From positions 248,001-312,000 of the forward strand of contig CAVPHW010000001.1 of NCBI GenBank assembly GCA_963704835.1: DNA of 64,000 nucleotides, given 5' to 3'. This DNA comes from GCA-2746605 sp963704835 (GTDB lineage: Bacteria; Bacteroidota; Ignavibacteria; Ignavibacteriales; Melioribacteraceae). Shown here piece by piece: positions 1 through 7,932 of this stretch; position 1 is the first letter of the stretch; each line of letters opens with the position of its first letter. Position numbers and translations under genes: made by a program. The notes below the pieces were generated by a model. The model searched no databases. It was not told where the DNA came from and saw only the letters and a list, made by a program, of their open reading frames with translations.

Positions 1-156
1 CTTCCTTGGCTGATAAGGTCTTTTGGGTTTTCTTTCTTGTGGAGATTGAGGTTTATTTGGATCGGTTTGCTTTTCACCTTTTACAATAGAATTCTTTGTG
101 GGAATTTTGGTACCCTCACTTACAGTTGGCTTAACAATATTTTCTTCGCTGCTCAA
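1..156 (-). CDS. N-terminal fragment of an unidentified protein (runs off the left edge)
   Basis: An open frame of 52 codons with no stop runs from a TTG at 156 to base 1 on the minus strand. The start is supported by GAGG six bases upstream of the TTG. The visible N-terminus is low-complexity and hydrophilic, rich in Lys, Pro, Glu, Gln and Thr and ending in basic KRPYQPRK, so it looks like a disordered tail before a folded domain outside the window. It has no signal peptide or membrane segment. I do not recognise the family. Confidence 0.55.
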   Translation of the reverse strand, partial: MSSEENIVKPTVSEGTKIPTKNSIVKGEKQTDPNKPQSPQERKPKRPYQPRK

Positions 157-279
157 AAAAAACCTCAAAATTAAAGTATTTAAAACTTGTTTACTGTTTC
201 AATTGCTAAATAAGAATATTAAAATTAACTTAATATCAATCTAAAATCAATTTCGTACAGCTTAATTAAATTACTGAAT

Positions 280-588
280 ATGGGCGCAATAATATATTGG
301 GGAATTATTAGAACTGGAGTTTTACTTCCGCTTTTATGGATTGCTCTGGAATATATAGAATACAGATATTGGTGGGCTGTTGTAACAATGTCAATTTACG
401 GGATTGTTATTCACCCGGCGGTAATACAATATAAAATGTTCAAAGAGAAGAATGAGAATGTTATAACCAATTCTCTTTGCACAAGCTGCGCACATTTTGA
501 TGAAACAGCTGTTTTATGCCTTAAATTTGATGAACATCCGACTGAAGAAGAAATTCCTTGCGAAGGCTCAGATTGGGAACCGAAATAA
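280..588 (+). CDS. Small membrane protein with cysteine-rich cytoplasmic tail
   Basis: This 102-residue protein begins with two hydrophobic stretches, at about residues 3-22 and 29-48, likely a short membrane hairpin. They are followed by a polar tail holding CTSC (about residues 67-70), then a Cys at about 80 and another at about 94. The four-cysteine pattern resembles a small zinc- or Fe-S-binding site. The gene ends three bases before the convergent binding-lipoprotein gene. I do not recognise the family and no function can be assigned. Confidence 0.6.
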   Translation: MGAIIYWGIIRTGVLLPLLWIALEYIEYRYWWAVVTMSIYGIVIHPAVIQYKMFKEKNENVITNSLCTSCAHFDETAVLCLKFDEHPTEEEIPCEGSDWEPK

Positions 589-591
589 ACC

Positions 592-1485
592 TTATTTGCT
601 AAGAACAGTATTATTCAAATATTCAACAGCATCAACAAATCTTGGTCCTGGTCGGGAAAATAAATCAGCATCTACATAAATAATTCTATTATTGATTACA
701 GCTTTTAATGTGTTCCATTCCGGATAACTATCTAAAAGTGCATCAATTCTATTATTGTTACTTTCATACATCAGTATAAAATCCGGGTCTCTTTTTACAA
801 TTTCTTCACGACTGAATATGGGATAATTAATATTTCTATCATCCGAAATGTTTTTCAATCCGGCAAAAGTCATAATTTCATTAACAAAAGTATTTCTACC
901 AACAGTAAATATTGGATTGGTTGAAACTAAAAATAGAACCGTTTGCGAAAAAAATAGATCGTGAGTTTCTTTTACCTTCGCAATACGAATGTCCCAACTA
1001 TTAACTAGTGAATCTGCAGTAGATTTTTTCTTGAAAATCCGACCCATATCTGCAAGAGTTTTTTTAATACCAGTATAATTTCTTGGATTTGAAACAAAAA
1101 CATGAAATCCGAGCTCTTTGAGTTTCTCATAATCAGATTTTGAATTTCCTTCAACAGTAATAAAAATAATATCAGGTTTTAGTGTGACTATTTTCTCAAT
1201 ATCAATTGATAAAAGGTCTCCAACTTTGGCAATTGATTTAGAGGAATCGGGGTAATTACAATATTTTGTATTACCTATAATTTTATTCCCTACCCCAAGC
1301 TCAAAAAGCAACTCAGTTAAGTTTGGTGCAAGGGAAATTATTTTTTCTGGTGATTTAGTAAAACTAAATTGTTGATGAAGATCATCGGAAATAGAATCTT
1401 TAGGGGCGTCATTTTTTTGACTTTCAGCACACCCAATAAGATATAAGGCAGAAATTAGTATGATTAAAAAAGAAGTCTTTTTCAT
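592..1485 (-). CDS. BtuF-like periplasmic metal-chelate/cobalamin-binding lipoprotein
   Basis: The 297-residue product starts with a lipoprotein signal peptide whose lipobox LIGC places Cys at about residue 19, so it should be a lipid-anchored periplasmic protein. The segment from about residue 48 (IISLAPNLTELLFELGVG, then a conserved YCNYP) and the later PDIIF and RPGPRFVDAVEYL segments are typical of the periplasmic binding protein family that delivers vitamin B12, haem or ferric siderophores to BtuCD/FecCD-type ABC importers. No permease or ATPase gene is next to it, so the substrate is unresolved. B12 is favoured because the opening block resembles BtuF. The length is normal for the family. 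Confidence 0.82.
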   Translation of the reverse strand: MKKTSFLIILISALYLIGCAESQKNDAPKDSISDDLHQQFSFTKSPEKIISLAPNLTELLFELGVGNKIIGNTKYCNYPDSSKSIAKVGDLLSIDIEKIVTLKPDIIFITVEGNSKSDYEKLKELGFHVFVSNPRNYTGIKKTLADMGRIFKKKSTADSLVNSWDIRIAKVKETHDLFFSQTVLFLVSTNPIFTVGRNTFVNEIMTFAGLKNISDDRNINYPIFSREEIVKRDPDFILMYESNNNRIDALLDSYPEWNTLKAVINNRIIYVDADLFSRPGPRFVDAVEYLNNTVLSK

Positions 1486-1550
1486 AATATAAAATTTAAA
1501 TTGTTTAGTTTGAAAATAGCAAAATTAACGCAGTGAAAAGTAGGAAAAAT

Positions 1551-2135
1551 CTATTCAACTATGATATCGTATTTTTCTAATAATCCAAGTAAGCCCATTC
1601 TAGAAAATTTTGTTTTCTTAATTTTATTATTTTCAGGGTTAATTGAATAATTATAAGACGTTCCAAGATCAGTTTTTTCTAAAAGCGTTTTTTCAAATAT
1701 GGCTTTTGACAGGTCACAATTACTAAACACAGAGTTTGTTAAATCTGCCATTGAAAAATCGACTTCATGTAAGCTACAATTTTCAAACTCTGTTTTCTTC
1801 AGTTTTACTTTATCAAAAGAAGCCAAATTCAAATTACACCCATCAAAACTAACTGAAAAAATTAACTGATTGCAGTTACTGAAGTTTACACCAAGTAGCT
1901 TACACTTTGCAAATGCTGTATCATTAAAAGAAGTATTTTTAATATTCACATTGCTTAAATCGCAGTTGCTAAATTTGCATTCTACAAAAATTATATTTGA
2001 TAAATCTGAATTAGAAAATGTGCAATGATTAAAAGAACAATTATCATACTCAGAGATTGCAAGTTGTTTTTTGGAGTAATTGATATTCTCAAAAATTTTA
2101 TTTTCTATTAGTTTTTCATACATATTAAATATCAT
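1551..2135 (-). CDS. Pentapeptide repeat protein
   Basis: This 194-residue protein is made almost entirely of five-residue repeats of the form [NC]-[CF]-[DSN]-[LF]-x, for example CDLSN, CNLNL and ADLTN, from about residue 28 to 160. This is the hallmark of the pentapeptide repeat family, which folds as a right-handed quadrilateral beta-helix. It has no signal peptide, so it is probably cytosolic. Many central positions are Cys or Phe, giving an unusually Cys-rich helix. A second ATG five codons in is an alternative start. Relatives such as MfpA and Qnr protect DNA gyrase, but most members have unknown roles, so none is assigned. Confidence 0.8.
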   Translation of the reverse strand: MIFNMYEKLIENKIFENINYSKKQLAISEYDNCSFNHCTFSNSDLSNIIFVECKFSNCDLSNVNIKNTSFNDTAFAKCKLLGVNFSNCNQLIFSVSFDGCNLNLASFDKVKLKKTEFENCSLHEVDFSMADLTNSVFSNCDLSKAIFEKTLLEKTDLGTSYNYSINPENNKIKKTKFSRMGLLGLLEKYDIIVE

Positions 2136-2149
2136 TAATTCGTAATTGT

Positions 2150-2647
2150 TTACAGATAGTAATTTAAAACAGCCTCTGTAAAATAAAATGCCATAATTCC
2201 AGTTACAATTATTTTTATTAATATTGCTAACAAACTAAAAACAAAAGAAACAAACCCAATTTTCATTGCCTCCATTTTAGCTTTCCCGGAAATTAATTCG
2301 CCCAATATTGCACCAATTAACAAACCAAAGATCATCCCAAACGGTGGAAAGAAAAACATACCCACGAACATTCCAATCATTGAAAACCAAATTCCGTACT
2401 TAGAAGCTTTGTAAATTTTGGCTCCCCAAATTGGTAAAAGATAATCCAAGAAAAAAGCAGCAATTGTAACAAATGCCATAATCAACAAAAAATTTGTCGT
2501 AAAAATGGTTGTTGCATAAAGTTTTAATAAAAGAAGAGAGAGAAAAGCAAATGGTGGTCCTGGGAGGGCAGGAATAATACAACCGACAAAACCCAACAAA
2601 ATAAGCAATGTTCCAACTATTACAATTCCAGCAAATACCAAATCCAT
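2150..2647 (-). CDS. DUF456 family membrane protein
   Basis: The protein of about 165 residues is very hydrophobic, with four or five membrane segments. It carries the DUF456 pattern: an N-terminal helix ending in IPALPGPP, a GAKIYKASKYG block, and a glycine-rich FFPPFGMIFGLLIGAILGEL segment. The family is widespread and uncharacterised. A TTG two codons upstream (2653) is also possible, but the ATG at 2647 fits the family start better. The gene lies just upstream of, and on the same strand as, the pentapeptide gene, with a 14-base gap. Confidence 0.78.
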   Translation of the reverse strand: MDLVFAGIVIVGTLLILLGFVGCIIPALPGPPFAFLSLLLLKLYATTIFTTNFLLIMAFVTIAAFFLDYLLPIWGAKIYKASKYGIWFSMIGMFVGMFFFPPFGMIFGLLIGAILGELISGKAKMEAMKIGFVSFVFSLLAILIKIIVTGIMAFYFTEAVLNYYL

Positions 2648-2884
2648 TCGCAAATCAATTTTAATTTAAAATATAATTTAACAGATCCATAAGTTACGAA
2701 ATTGAACAATATTTTTTTTGGGTTTAGAACTAATGTGATAGTATTATCTTTTTTCTTGATTTTTCACAAAAGTTAGTTATATTAAAACCACGACAAAAGA
2801 CAATTCTCAGTAATACCGTAAAAATCTTCAATGCTGGTCTTAATTTAAAAGTTTCATTAGAGAATAATAAACTTGGAGGACCCT

Positions 2885-3742
2885 ATGACAGAAAAAATTT
2901 TAATCATCGGCGCTAGCGGATCTATTGGATTAGAAATTGCGAAAAGATTAATTTCAAAAGAAAAACAGGTAAGAATTGCTGTTAGAAATCCGGTAAAAGC
3001 TAAAAAATTAAAGTTGAAAGGGGCAGAATTTGTTCACTTTAGTTATTCTGAAAAAGAAACATTTAAACCTGCATTTGAAAATGTAAAGAAGATAGTTTTG
3101 GTTTCTCCTCCTTCTTTTTTTAATATCCACGAACAAGTAATTGAAGCGATAGATGAAGCAAAACAAGAAAAAGTAAAATTAGTTGTCAATATTTCGGCAA
3201 TGGGAATTGAGAAAGAAAAAAGCAATCCTATGAACATAATTGAAAAGCACATTGTTAAAAGCGGACTTGATTATGTTTTTTTAAGACCAAATTGTTACAT
3301 GCAGAATTTTAATGATTTATTTAAAAATTTCATCAAGGATGAAAATCAAATTGCAGCTCCTGCCGGTGATGAAAAAACAAGTTTTGTTGATCTAAGAGAT
3401 GTTGCTGATTTTGCGGTTGAAGCACTATTAAATGGAAGACTGAAAAATAAATCATACACTTTAACCGGAAGGCAAGCGTTAAATTTACATGTGGTCTCAT
3501 ATCTTTTCTCAGAAAATTTGAAGAGAGAGATTAATTACAATAAAATTTCTGAGGCAGAATTTAATAAAACATTAGTCAATGCTGGGTGGCCAAAAGTTAC
3601 TATTGAAGGAACTTTACAACTATGCAATTATATTAAAGGCAATACAAATTCAGTTATAACAACAGATTTGAAAAAAGTATTAAAAAGAGAACCCATTAAA
3701 TTTGAACAGTTTATTAAAGAAAATATCAAGAACTGGAAATAG
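2885..3742 (+). CDS. NmrA-like atypical short-chain dehydrogenase/reductase
   Basis: The product is about 285 residues with an N-terminal Rossmann fold (ILIIGASGSIG, a GxxGxxG dinucleotide-binding motif) and the layout of NmrA/HSCARG-type NAD(P)H-dependent proteins, including the FLRPNCYMQNF segment near residue 135. These proteins use or sense NAD(P)H, and some reduce azo compounds or quinones. The ATG at 2885 is chosen because a strong ribosome-binding site, GGAGGA at 2875-2880, lies four bases before it. An in-frame TTG at 2873 overlaps that site and is unlikely. The protein is probably cytosolic and its substrate is unknown. Confidence 0.8.
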   Translation: MTEKILIIGASGSIGLEIAKRLISKEKQVRIAVRNPVKAKKLKLKGAEFVHFSYSEKETFKPAFENVKKIVLVSPPSFFNIHEQVIEAIDEAKQEKVKLVVNISAMGIEKEKSNPMNIIEKHIVKSGLDYVFLRPNCYMQNFNDLFKNFIKDENQIAAPAGDEKTSFVDLRDVADFAVEALLNGRLKNKSYTLTGRQALNLHVVSYLFSENLKREINYNKISEAEFNKTLVNAGWPKVTIEGTLQLCNYIKGNTNSVITTDLKKVLKREPIKFEQFIKENIKNWK

Positions 3743-3805
3743 ATATATTTATTTTTTTTTATTAAATTAATATTACAATTTACAATAATAATAGAAGGAG
3801 AAACG

Positions 3806-4192
3806 ATGGCTCTAACAATGAAATACGGTCCAGTATTGGATATGTGCAATAGATTTAAAATGAAAGATGCTAAAATTGAAGAAAAAGCAGAAGGCTATCT
3901 TAAAATTGCAGGAGTTGTTCATACTCAATATGAGAAAAACCAAATTTGGGATAAAATTAAAGAAGTTGGTGGAGAATCTGCTAAAGATATTAAGGCTGAT
4001 ATTAAAACTGAAGCTACAGACTACTATCACATTCACAAAGTAGTTAGCGGAGATACATTAGGCAAAATTTCTAAGCAATATCTTGGCGAAGCCGGAAAAT
4101 ACATGGCAGTTTTTAATGTGAACAAAGATCAACTTAAAAACCCAGATCTTATTAACGTTGGGCAAGAATTAAAAATTCCTTTTGTGGATTAA
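3806..4192 (+). CDS. LysM domain protein with BON-like N-terminal half (Kbp/YgaU-like)
   Basis: This 128-residue protein has a C-terminal LysM domain at about residues 76-127 (HKVVSGDTLGKISKQYLG, then NPDLINVGQELKIP). The N-terminal half (KIAGVVHTQYEKNQIWDKIKEV) resembles the BON-like half of the E. coli potassium-binding protein Kbp. It has no signal peptide, as in Kbp, so it is probably cytoplasmic despite the LysM domain. A clear ribosome-binding site (AGAAGGAG) precedes the ATG, and a strong terminator follows the gene. The Kbp-like role is inferred from architecture only. Confidence 0.8.
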   Translation: MALTMKYGPVLDMCNRFKMKDAKIEEKAEGYLKIAGVVHTQYEKNQIWDKIKEVGGESAKDIKADIKTEATDYYHIHKVVSGDTLGKISKQYLGEAGKYMAVFNVNKDQLKNPDLINVGQELKIPFVD

Positions 4193-4219
4193 TTCTCTTC
4201 TCAAATTTGTTTTTTGTAG

Positions 4220-4244
4220 GCGCAAGCTTTTGCTTGCGCTTTTT
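4220..4244 (+). terminator. Rho-independent terminator after the LysM gene
   Basis: A perfect 8-bp stem, GCGCAAGC paired with GCTTGCGC around a TTTT loop, is followed directly by a T run. It lies 28 bases after the stop codon of the LysM gene. Confidence 0.85.
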
Positions 4245-4293
4245 AATTAATCTAGCATTTTATTTTTTTTGATTAAAACAACTTTAAAGCAAA

Positions 4294-4626
4294 ATGGTAA
4301 CCTTAAATTCCCTTGAAGAATACACTGATTTTGTTAAAGAAAACCAAGGCGCGTTAATTTATTTTAGCACTCCTCAGTGTAATGTTTGTAAAGTTCTAAA
4401 ACCCAAAATAAAAGATTTTGTGGAAAAAGAATTTGAAAAGGTTAAAATGGCTTATATTGATACTGAAACTCTCCCAGAAGTTGCCGCTCAAAACGGAATA
4501 TTTGCTGTACCAACTATACTAGTTTTTTTTGAAGGGAAAGAATTTTTACGCAAATCCAGAAATATTAGTCTAGTTGAATTTAGAGAAGAACTTCAGCGGC
4601 CGTACTCCCTATTTTTTGAGGATTAG
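4294..4626 (+). CDS. Thioredoxin-like protein
   Basis: The 110-residue product has a thioredoxin fold with a CNVC redox motif at about residues 29-32 and the cis-proline segment VPTILVF at about 73-79. FSTPQCNVCK replaces the usual WAxWCGPC, so it is an atypical member. It lacks a signal peptide and should act in the cytosol as a disulfide reductase or redox adaptor. The partner is unknown. Confidence 0.82.
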   Translation: MVTLNSLEEYTDFVKENQGALIYFSTPQCNVCKVLKPKIKDFVEKEFEKVKMAYIDTETLPEVAAQNGIFAVPTILVFFEGKEFLRKSRNISLVEFREELQRPYSLFFED

Positions 4627-4746
4627 ATTTTATACCAAAAATTTCTTCATTTTTTCCGGCAAAAAATTATAATAAATTCTAGTTCAATAGAACTATAATT
4701 ATTTTATGATTATTTTTACTTTTAACATTATTTATACTTTTATAAA

Positions 4747-5904
4747 ATGAAAAAAACATTATCAGATCCGGTTGTAAAATTCTTTGTCACAATAATTGGT
4801 TTAGTTGTATTGTTTGGCGTACTACGAGAACTTCAGCATATATTTGTTCCTCTTACAATTGCTTATTTATTCGTATTTGTTTTTGAACCACTAAACAATT
4901 ACCTCATTAAGAAAAAAATCCCTAAAACACTTACAACCATTGTTGATTTACTGATAATAATTGGATTTTTCTGGGCACTTTCTACTTTCATTATTGATTC
5001 ATTCAGTCGTTTAGGAAATGAACTTCCTATCTACGAACAAAAACTTAATAATATTGTTGCTAGAACAGCAGTTTCATTTGGGGTGCAAGACCCATTCTTT
5101 ACTCAGTTTGATGTTGATATGATTTTAGCAGATATGGATTATGGCGGATTAGTAGGCGGTTTTTTTACTTCCACATTGTCACTTTTTTCCGCAGGTTTTT
5201 TTGTTTTGTTCTTTTTCATTTTTGTCAGCAGTAGTCACAACCAACTGATTGCGGCAGTTAAAACTCGTTATGTAAAGGCACAAACCGAATTATCTCTTGA
5301 ATCATACAAACAAACATTAGCCGAAGAAGATAATGAAATTAAAAAAGCAAGGCGCGAGGAAAAACTAAAGCAAATTACTGCGCGCCGGGAAAGAACCATT
5401 GAAAAAACATTTAAAGATATTACTGAACAAATTCAGCGCTATATAGCCACTAAGTTTTTAATAAGTCTTTTAACTGGAATTGTTGTTGGAATAATTTTGT
5501 GGATTTTTGATATTGATTTTATTTTTGTTTGGGCTGTGCTTGCATTCTTCTTAAATTTTATCCCTAATATTGGATCAATTATTGCAATTATTCTTCCTAC
5601 AATAATGACTTTAATTCAGTATGAATCAATTGGTTATACATTTCTGGTTTCGGGTGTAATAACAATTGCTCAGAATGTAATCGGTAATATTATTGAGCCT
5701 AAAATTTTAGGTGACAAATTAGGATTAAACCCGCTTGTAATAATTCTTTCTTTGTTGATTTGGGGATATATTTGGGGAATAGCCGGAATGTTTTTGTCTG
5801 TTCCTTTAACTGCTGTTGTTAAAATTATTATATCAAACTCTACCTCAACTAATCTTCAATTTCTTAGTGAATTGATGGCTAACACGAATGAGAAAAACAA
5901 CTAA
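4747..5904 (+). CDS. AI-2E family transporter (PerM/YdiK-like)
   Basis: This 385-residue integral membrane protein has N-terminal helices at about residues 8-75, a helix near 150-165, a charged cytoplasmic insertion at about 180-225 rich in Lys and Glu, and a C-terminal bundle of helices. The block with FFLNFIPNIGSIIAIILPT and then NVIGNIIEPKILGDKLGLNPLVIILSLLIWG is split here but is diagnostic of the AI-2E/UPF0118 family. Characterised members export autoinducer-2 or act as Na+/H+ antiporters, so the substrate is open. The charged insertion is longer than in the shortest members. It converges with the next gene, 14 bases away. Confidence 0.88.
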   Translation: MKKTLSDPVVKFFVTIIGLVVLFGVLRELQHIFVPLTIAYLFVFVFEPLNNYLIKKKIPKTLTTIVDLLIIIGFFWALSTFIIDSFSRLGNELPIYEQKLNNIVARTAVSFGVQDPFFTQFDVDMILADMDYGGLVGGFFTSTLSLFSAGFFVLFFFIFVSSSHNQLIAAVKTRYVKAQTELSLESYKQTLAEEDNEIKKARREEKLKQITARRERTIEKTFKDITEQIQRYIATKFLISLLTGIVVGIILWIFDIDFIFVWAVLAFFLNFIPNIGSIIAIILPTIMTLIQYESIGYTFLVSGVITIAQNVIGNIIEPKILGDKLGLNPLVIILSLLIWGYIWGIAGMFLSVPLTAVVKIIISNSTSTNLQFLSELMANTNEKNN

Positions 5905-5918
5905 TGAATATAAGTTGC

Positions 5919-7790
5919 TTATTCACAATATTTAAAACTTTGACTTGAATTAATTGCGGAGGTTTTCATTGAATCTGCTTTTGCCTTCATTTTTAAAATT
6001 AGATTATTAAATTCTTTGGTTCCTTTAATATTTTCCATATATGGATAAATTAAAAAATCTCTATATTCAACCCAACCTCTTTCAATTGCTACCTTTAACC
6101 AATGTAATGAATTATTATTATCGCCAAGTATAGCATAAAGATCTGCAATTATTTTTGCGTTTAGTTGCGACTTATTTGGATTTTCTTTTTCATCTTCAAG
6201 ATAAATATCAAGCTCTTTCTTAACTACGTGTTTACCTAAATTATTTTTTTTCAACTGTATTAGAATATATCCATATTGATATTCCAAGTCCATATTTGCA
6301 GCTTTAAACGCCTTTTCAAAATATTCTTTTGATTGGATGTAATTTTTTTTCACAAGTTCAAGCTTTCCACCAAGAAATAAAGTATGAACATAATTGGGGT
6401 AAAGTGAAAGTAACTTATTAAAGTATTTTTCAGCACTTTTTAGATCATTCATCAGAATAAAATTTTCTATCGAATATAGAAGAGCTATTCTGCTTTCGGG
6501 TTCGAGATCAAGAGCTTTCTTAAACCACTTAAGAGCAAGTTTATCACAACCAAATTTTCTATATATTCCTCCGATAACAACATATCCAAAAATGTCATTC
6601 GGTTTCAAAGTGATCGATTTTTCAACCAAATTATGTGCCTTGTCCAAATTACCTCTATTGTAGTGTAAAACACCTAAATTATAAATAGAAACAGCCGCAT
6701 TGGGATTTAGATTAATTGCTTTTTCATAATGATATTTAGCTGGATTAAAATCACCAAGAGCTTCATAACTTTTGGCTAATGAAGAATGTGCTTCTGATAA
6801 ATTAGGGTCTATTTCTAAAGCTTTTCTACTCATTGCTATTGCAGAATCTTGCCAATCAGCTGAATAGAAATATCTTCTCACTTTTTGGTCATAAGCAGAA
6901 GCAAGACTAGCAAATGCAAGGGCATAATTAGCATCAATATTTAAAGCTTTTTTATACAAAAGGATGCCCTTTTCATTATCTTCGTCAGTCAATTTTTCAA
7001 CAAATTCTCGTCCTTTTAAAACATAAGCATAGGCATCAATATCATTGGTTGGCACCGTTTCAATCAATAGTTTTTCTCTTGGAGCAAGCTTTGCTTCCAA
7101 TTCATCGGCAATTTTTTTAGCAATTTCAGATTGAATTTCAAAGACATCCTCAATATTTCTATCATAAGCTTCAGCCCATAAATGTTCATCATCGTTTGCA
7201 TTAATAAGTTGACCTGTAATTCTTACTTTATTCCCAATTCGTCTTACACTACCTTCTAATATTGATCCAGCACCAAGCTCATTTGCAATCTGCTTAATGC
7301 TTAGAGTTGTATTTTTATACTTCATTACTGAAGTTCTGGAAATAATTTTGAGGTCAGCAATTTTTGATAGTTGTGTTAAAATGTCTTCGGTAATTCCATC
7401 ACTAAAATATTCATCATCTTTAGAATCACTCATATTTACAAAGGGAATAACAGCAACAATTTTTGCGTTTGTTGGTAAAATCTTAAATGGAGTTCTGGAA
7501 ATAAAAAGGTATGCAGTAATTATGGCTACAAAAAAAAGAAGAGTATGAATTGCTACTTCTCTTTTTTTTATTTTTTGCCGGCCCTCCTTCCCGTGAAACC
7601 AAGCTACAACACTTACAGATAGAAACCCAAAAATAATAATTATAATTAGAGAATCGAAAATATAGCGGGGAAATTGGTAGCGTAAACTTAATAAATTGGT
7701 TAATCCAATTACGGTGAGGCAGGAACTAAAATAAATAGCAAGGTATTTACGAACCTTTCTATCTTTTATCTCTTGAAGGAAATTTTTCAT
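5919..7790 (-). CDS. Membrane-anchored FlgO/TolB-like domain protein with TPR repeats
   Basis: The start is set at the ATG at 7790 because the paralogue at 30607-32488 begins at the equivalent position. An ATG at 7868 would add 26 hydrophobic residues. From 7790 the protein has 623 residues: three N-terminal membrane helices (about residues 15-36, 43-66 and 82-100), with the AWFHGKEGRQK linker shared with the paralogue, a FlgO/TolB-N-like domain at about 112-235 (AVIPFVNMSDSKDDEYFSDG through GSVRRIGNKVRITGQL), and TPR repeats from about 280 to 580. Such proteins often replace a cyclase or HTH module by a membrane anchor and act as sensors or scaffolds. It is divergent from the TPR-HTH gene at 7933. 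Confidence 0.75.
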   Translation of the reverse strand: MKNFLQEIKDRKVRKYLAIYFSSCLTVIGLTNLLSLRYQFPRYIFDSLIIIIIFGFLSVSVVAWFHGKEGRQKIKKREVAIHTLLFFVAIITAYLFISRTPFKILPTNAKIVAVIPFVNMSDSKDDEYFSDGITEDILTQLSKIADLKIISRTSVMKYKNTTLSIKQIANELGAGSILEGSVRRIGNKVRITGQLINANDDEHLWAEAYDRNIEDVFEIQSEIAKKIADELEAKLAPREKLLIETVPTNDIDAYAYVLKGREFVEKLTDEDNEKGILLYKKALNIDANYALAFASLASAYDQKVRRYFYSADWQDSAIAMSRKALEIDPNLSEAHSSLAKSYEALGDFNPAKYHYEKAINLNPNAAVSIYNLGVLHYNRGNLDKAHNLVEKSITLKPNDIFGYVVIGGIYRKFGCDKLALKWFKKALDLEPESRIALLYSIENFILMNDLKSAEKYFNKLLSLYPNYVHTLFLGGKLELVKKNYIQSKEYFEKAFKAANMDLEYQYGYILIQLKKNNLGKHVVKKELDIYLEDEKENPNKSQLNAKIIADLYAILGDNNNSLHWLKVAIERGWVEYRDFLIYPYMENIKGTKEFNNLILKMKAKADSMKTSAINSSQSFKYCE

Positions 7791-7932
7791 ATCAAAAAAT
7801 CCGCCCAATTGAACAAATAAAAAATAAACTAAAATTTTAATGAATACAAATGCCACTTTATAAATCATGTTTTTTTTTGCGAATTCATTGAAATCTTATT
7901 AGTTTAATAATAGATAAAAAGGTTATTATTTA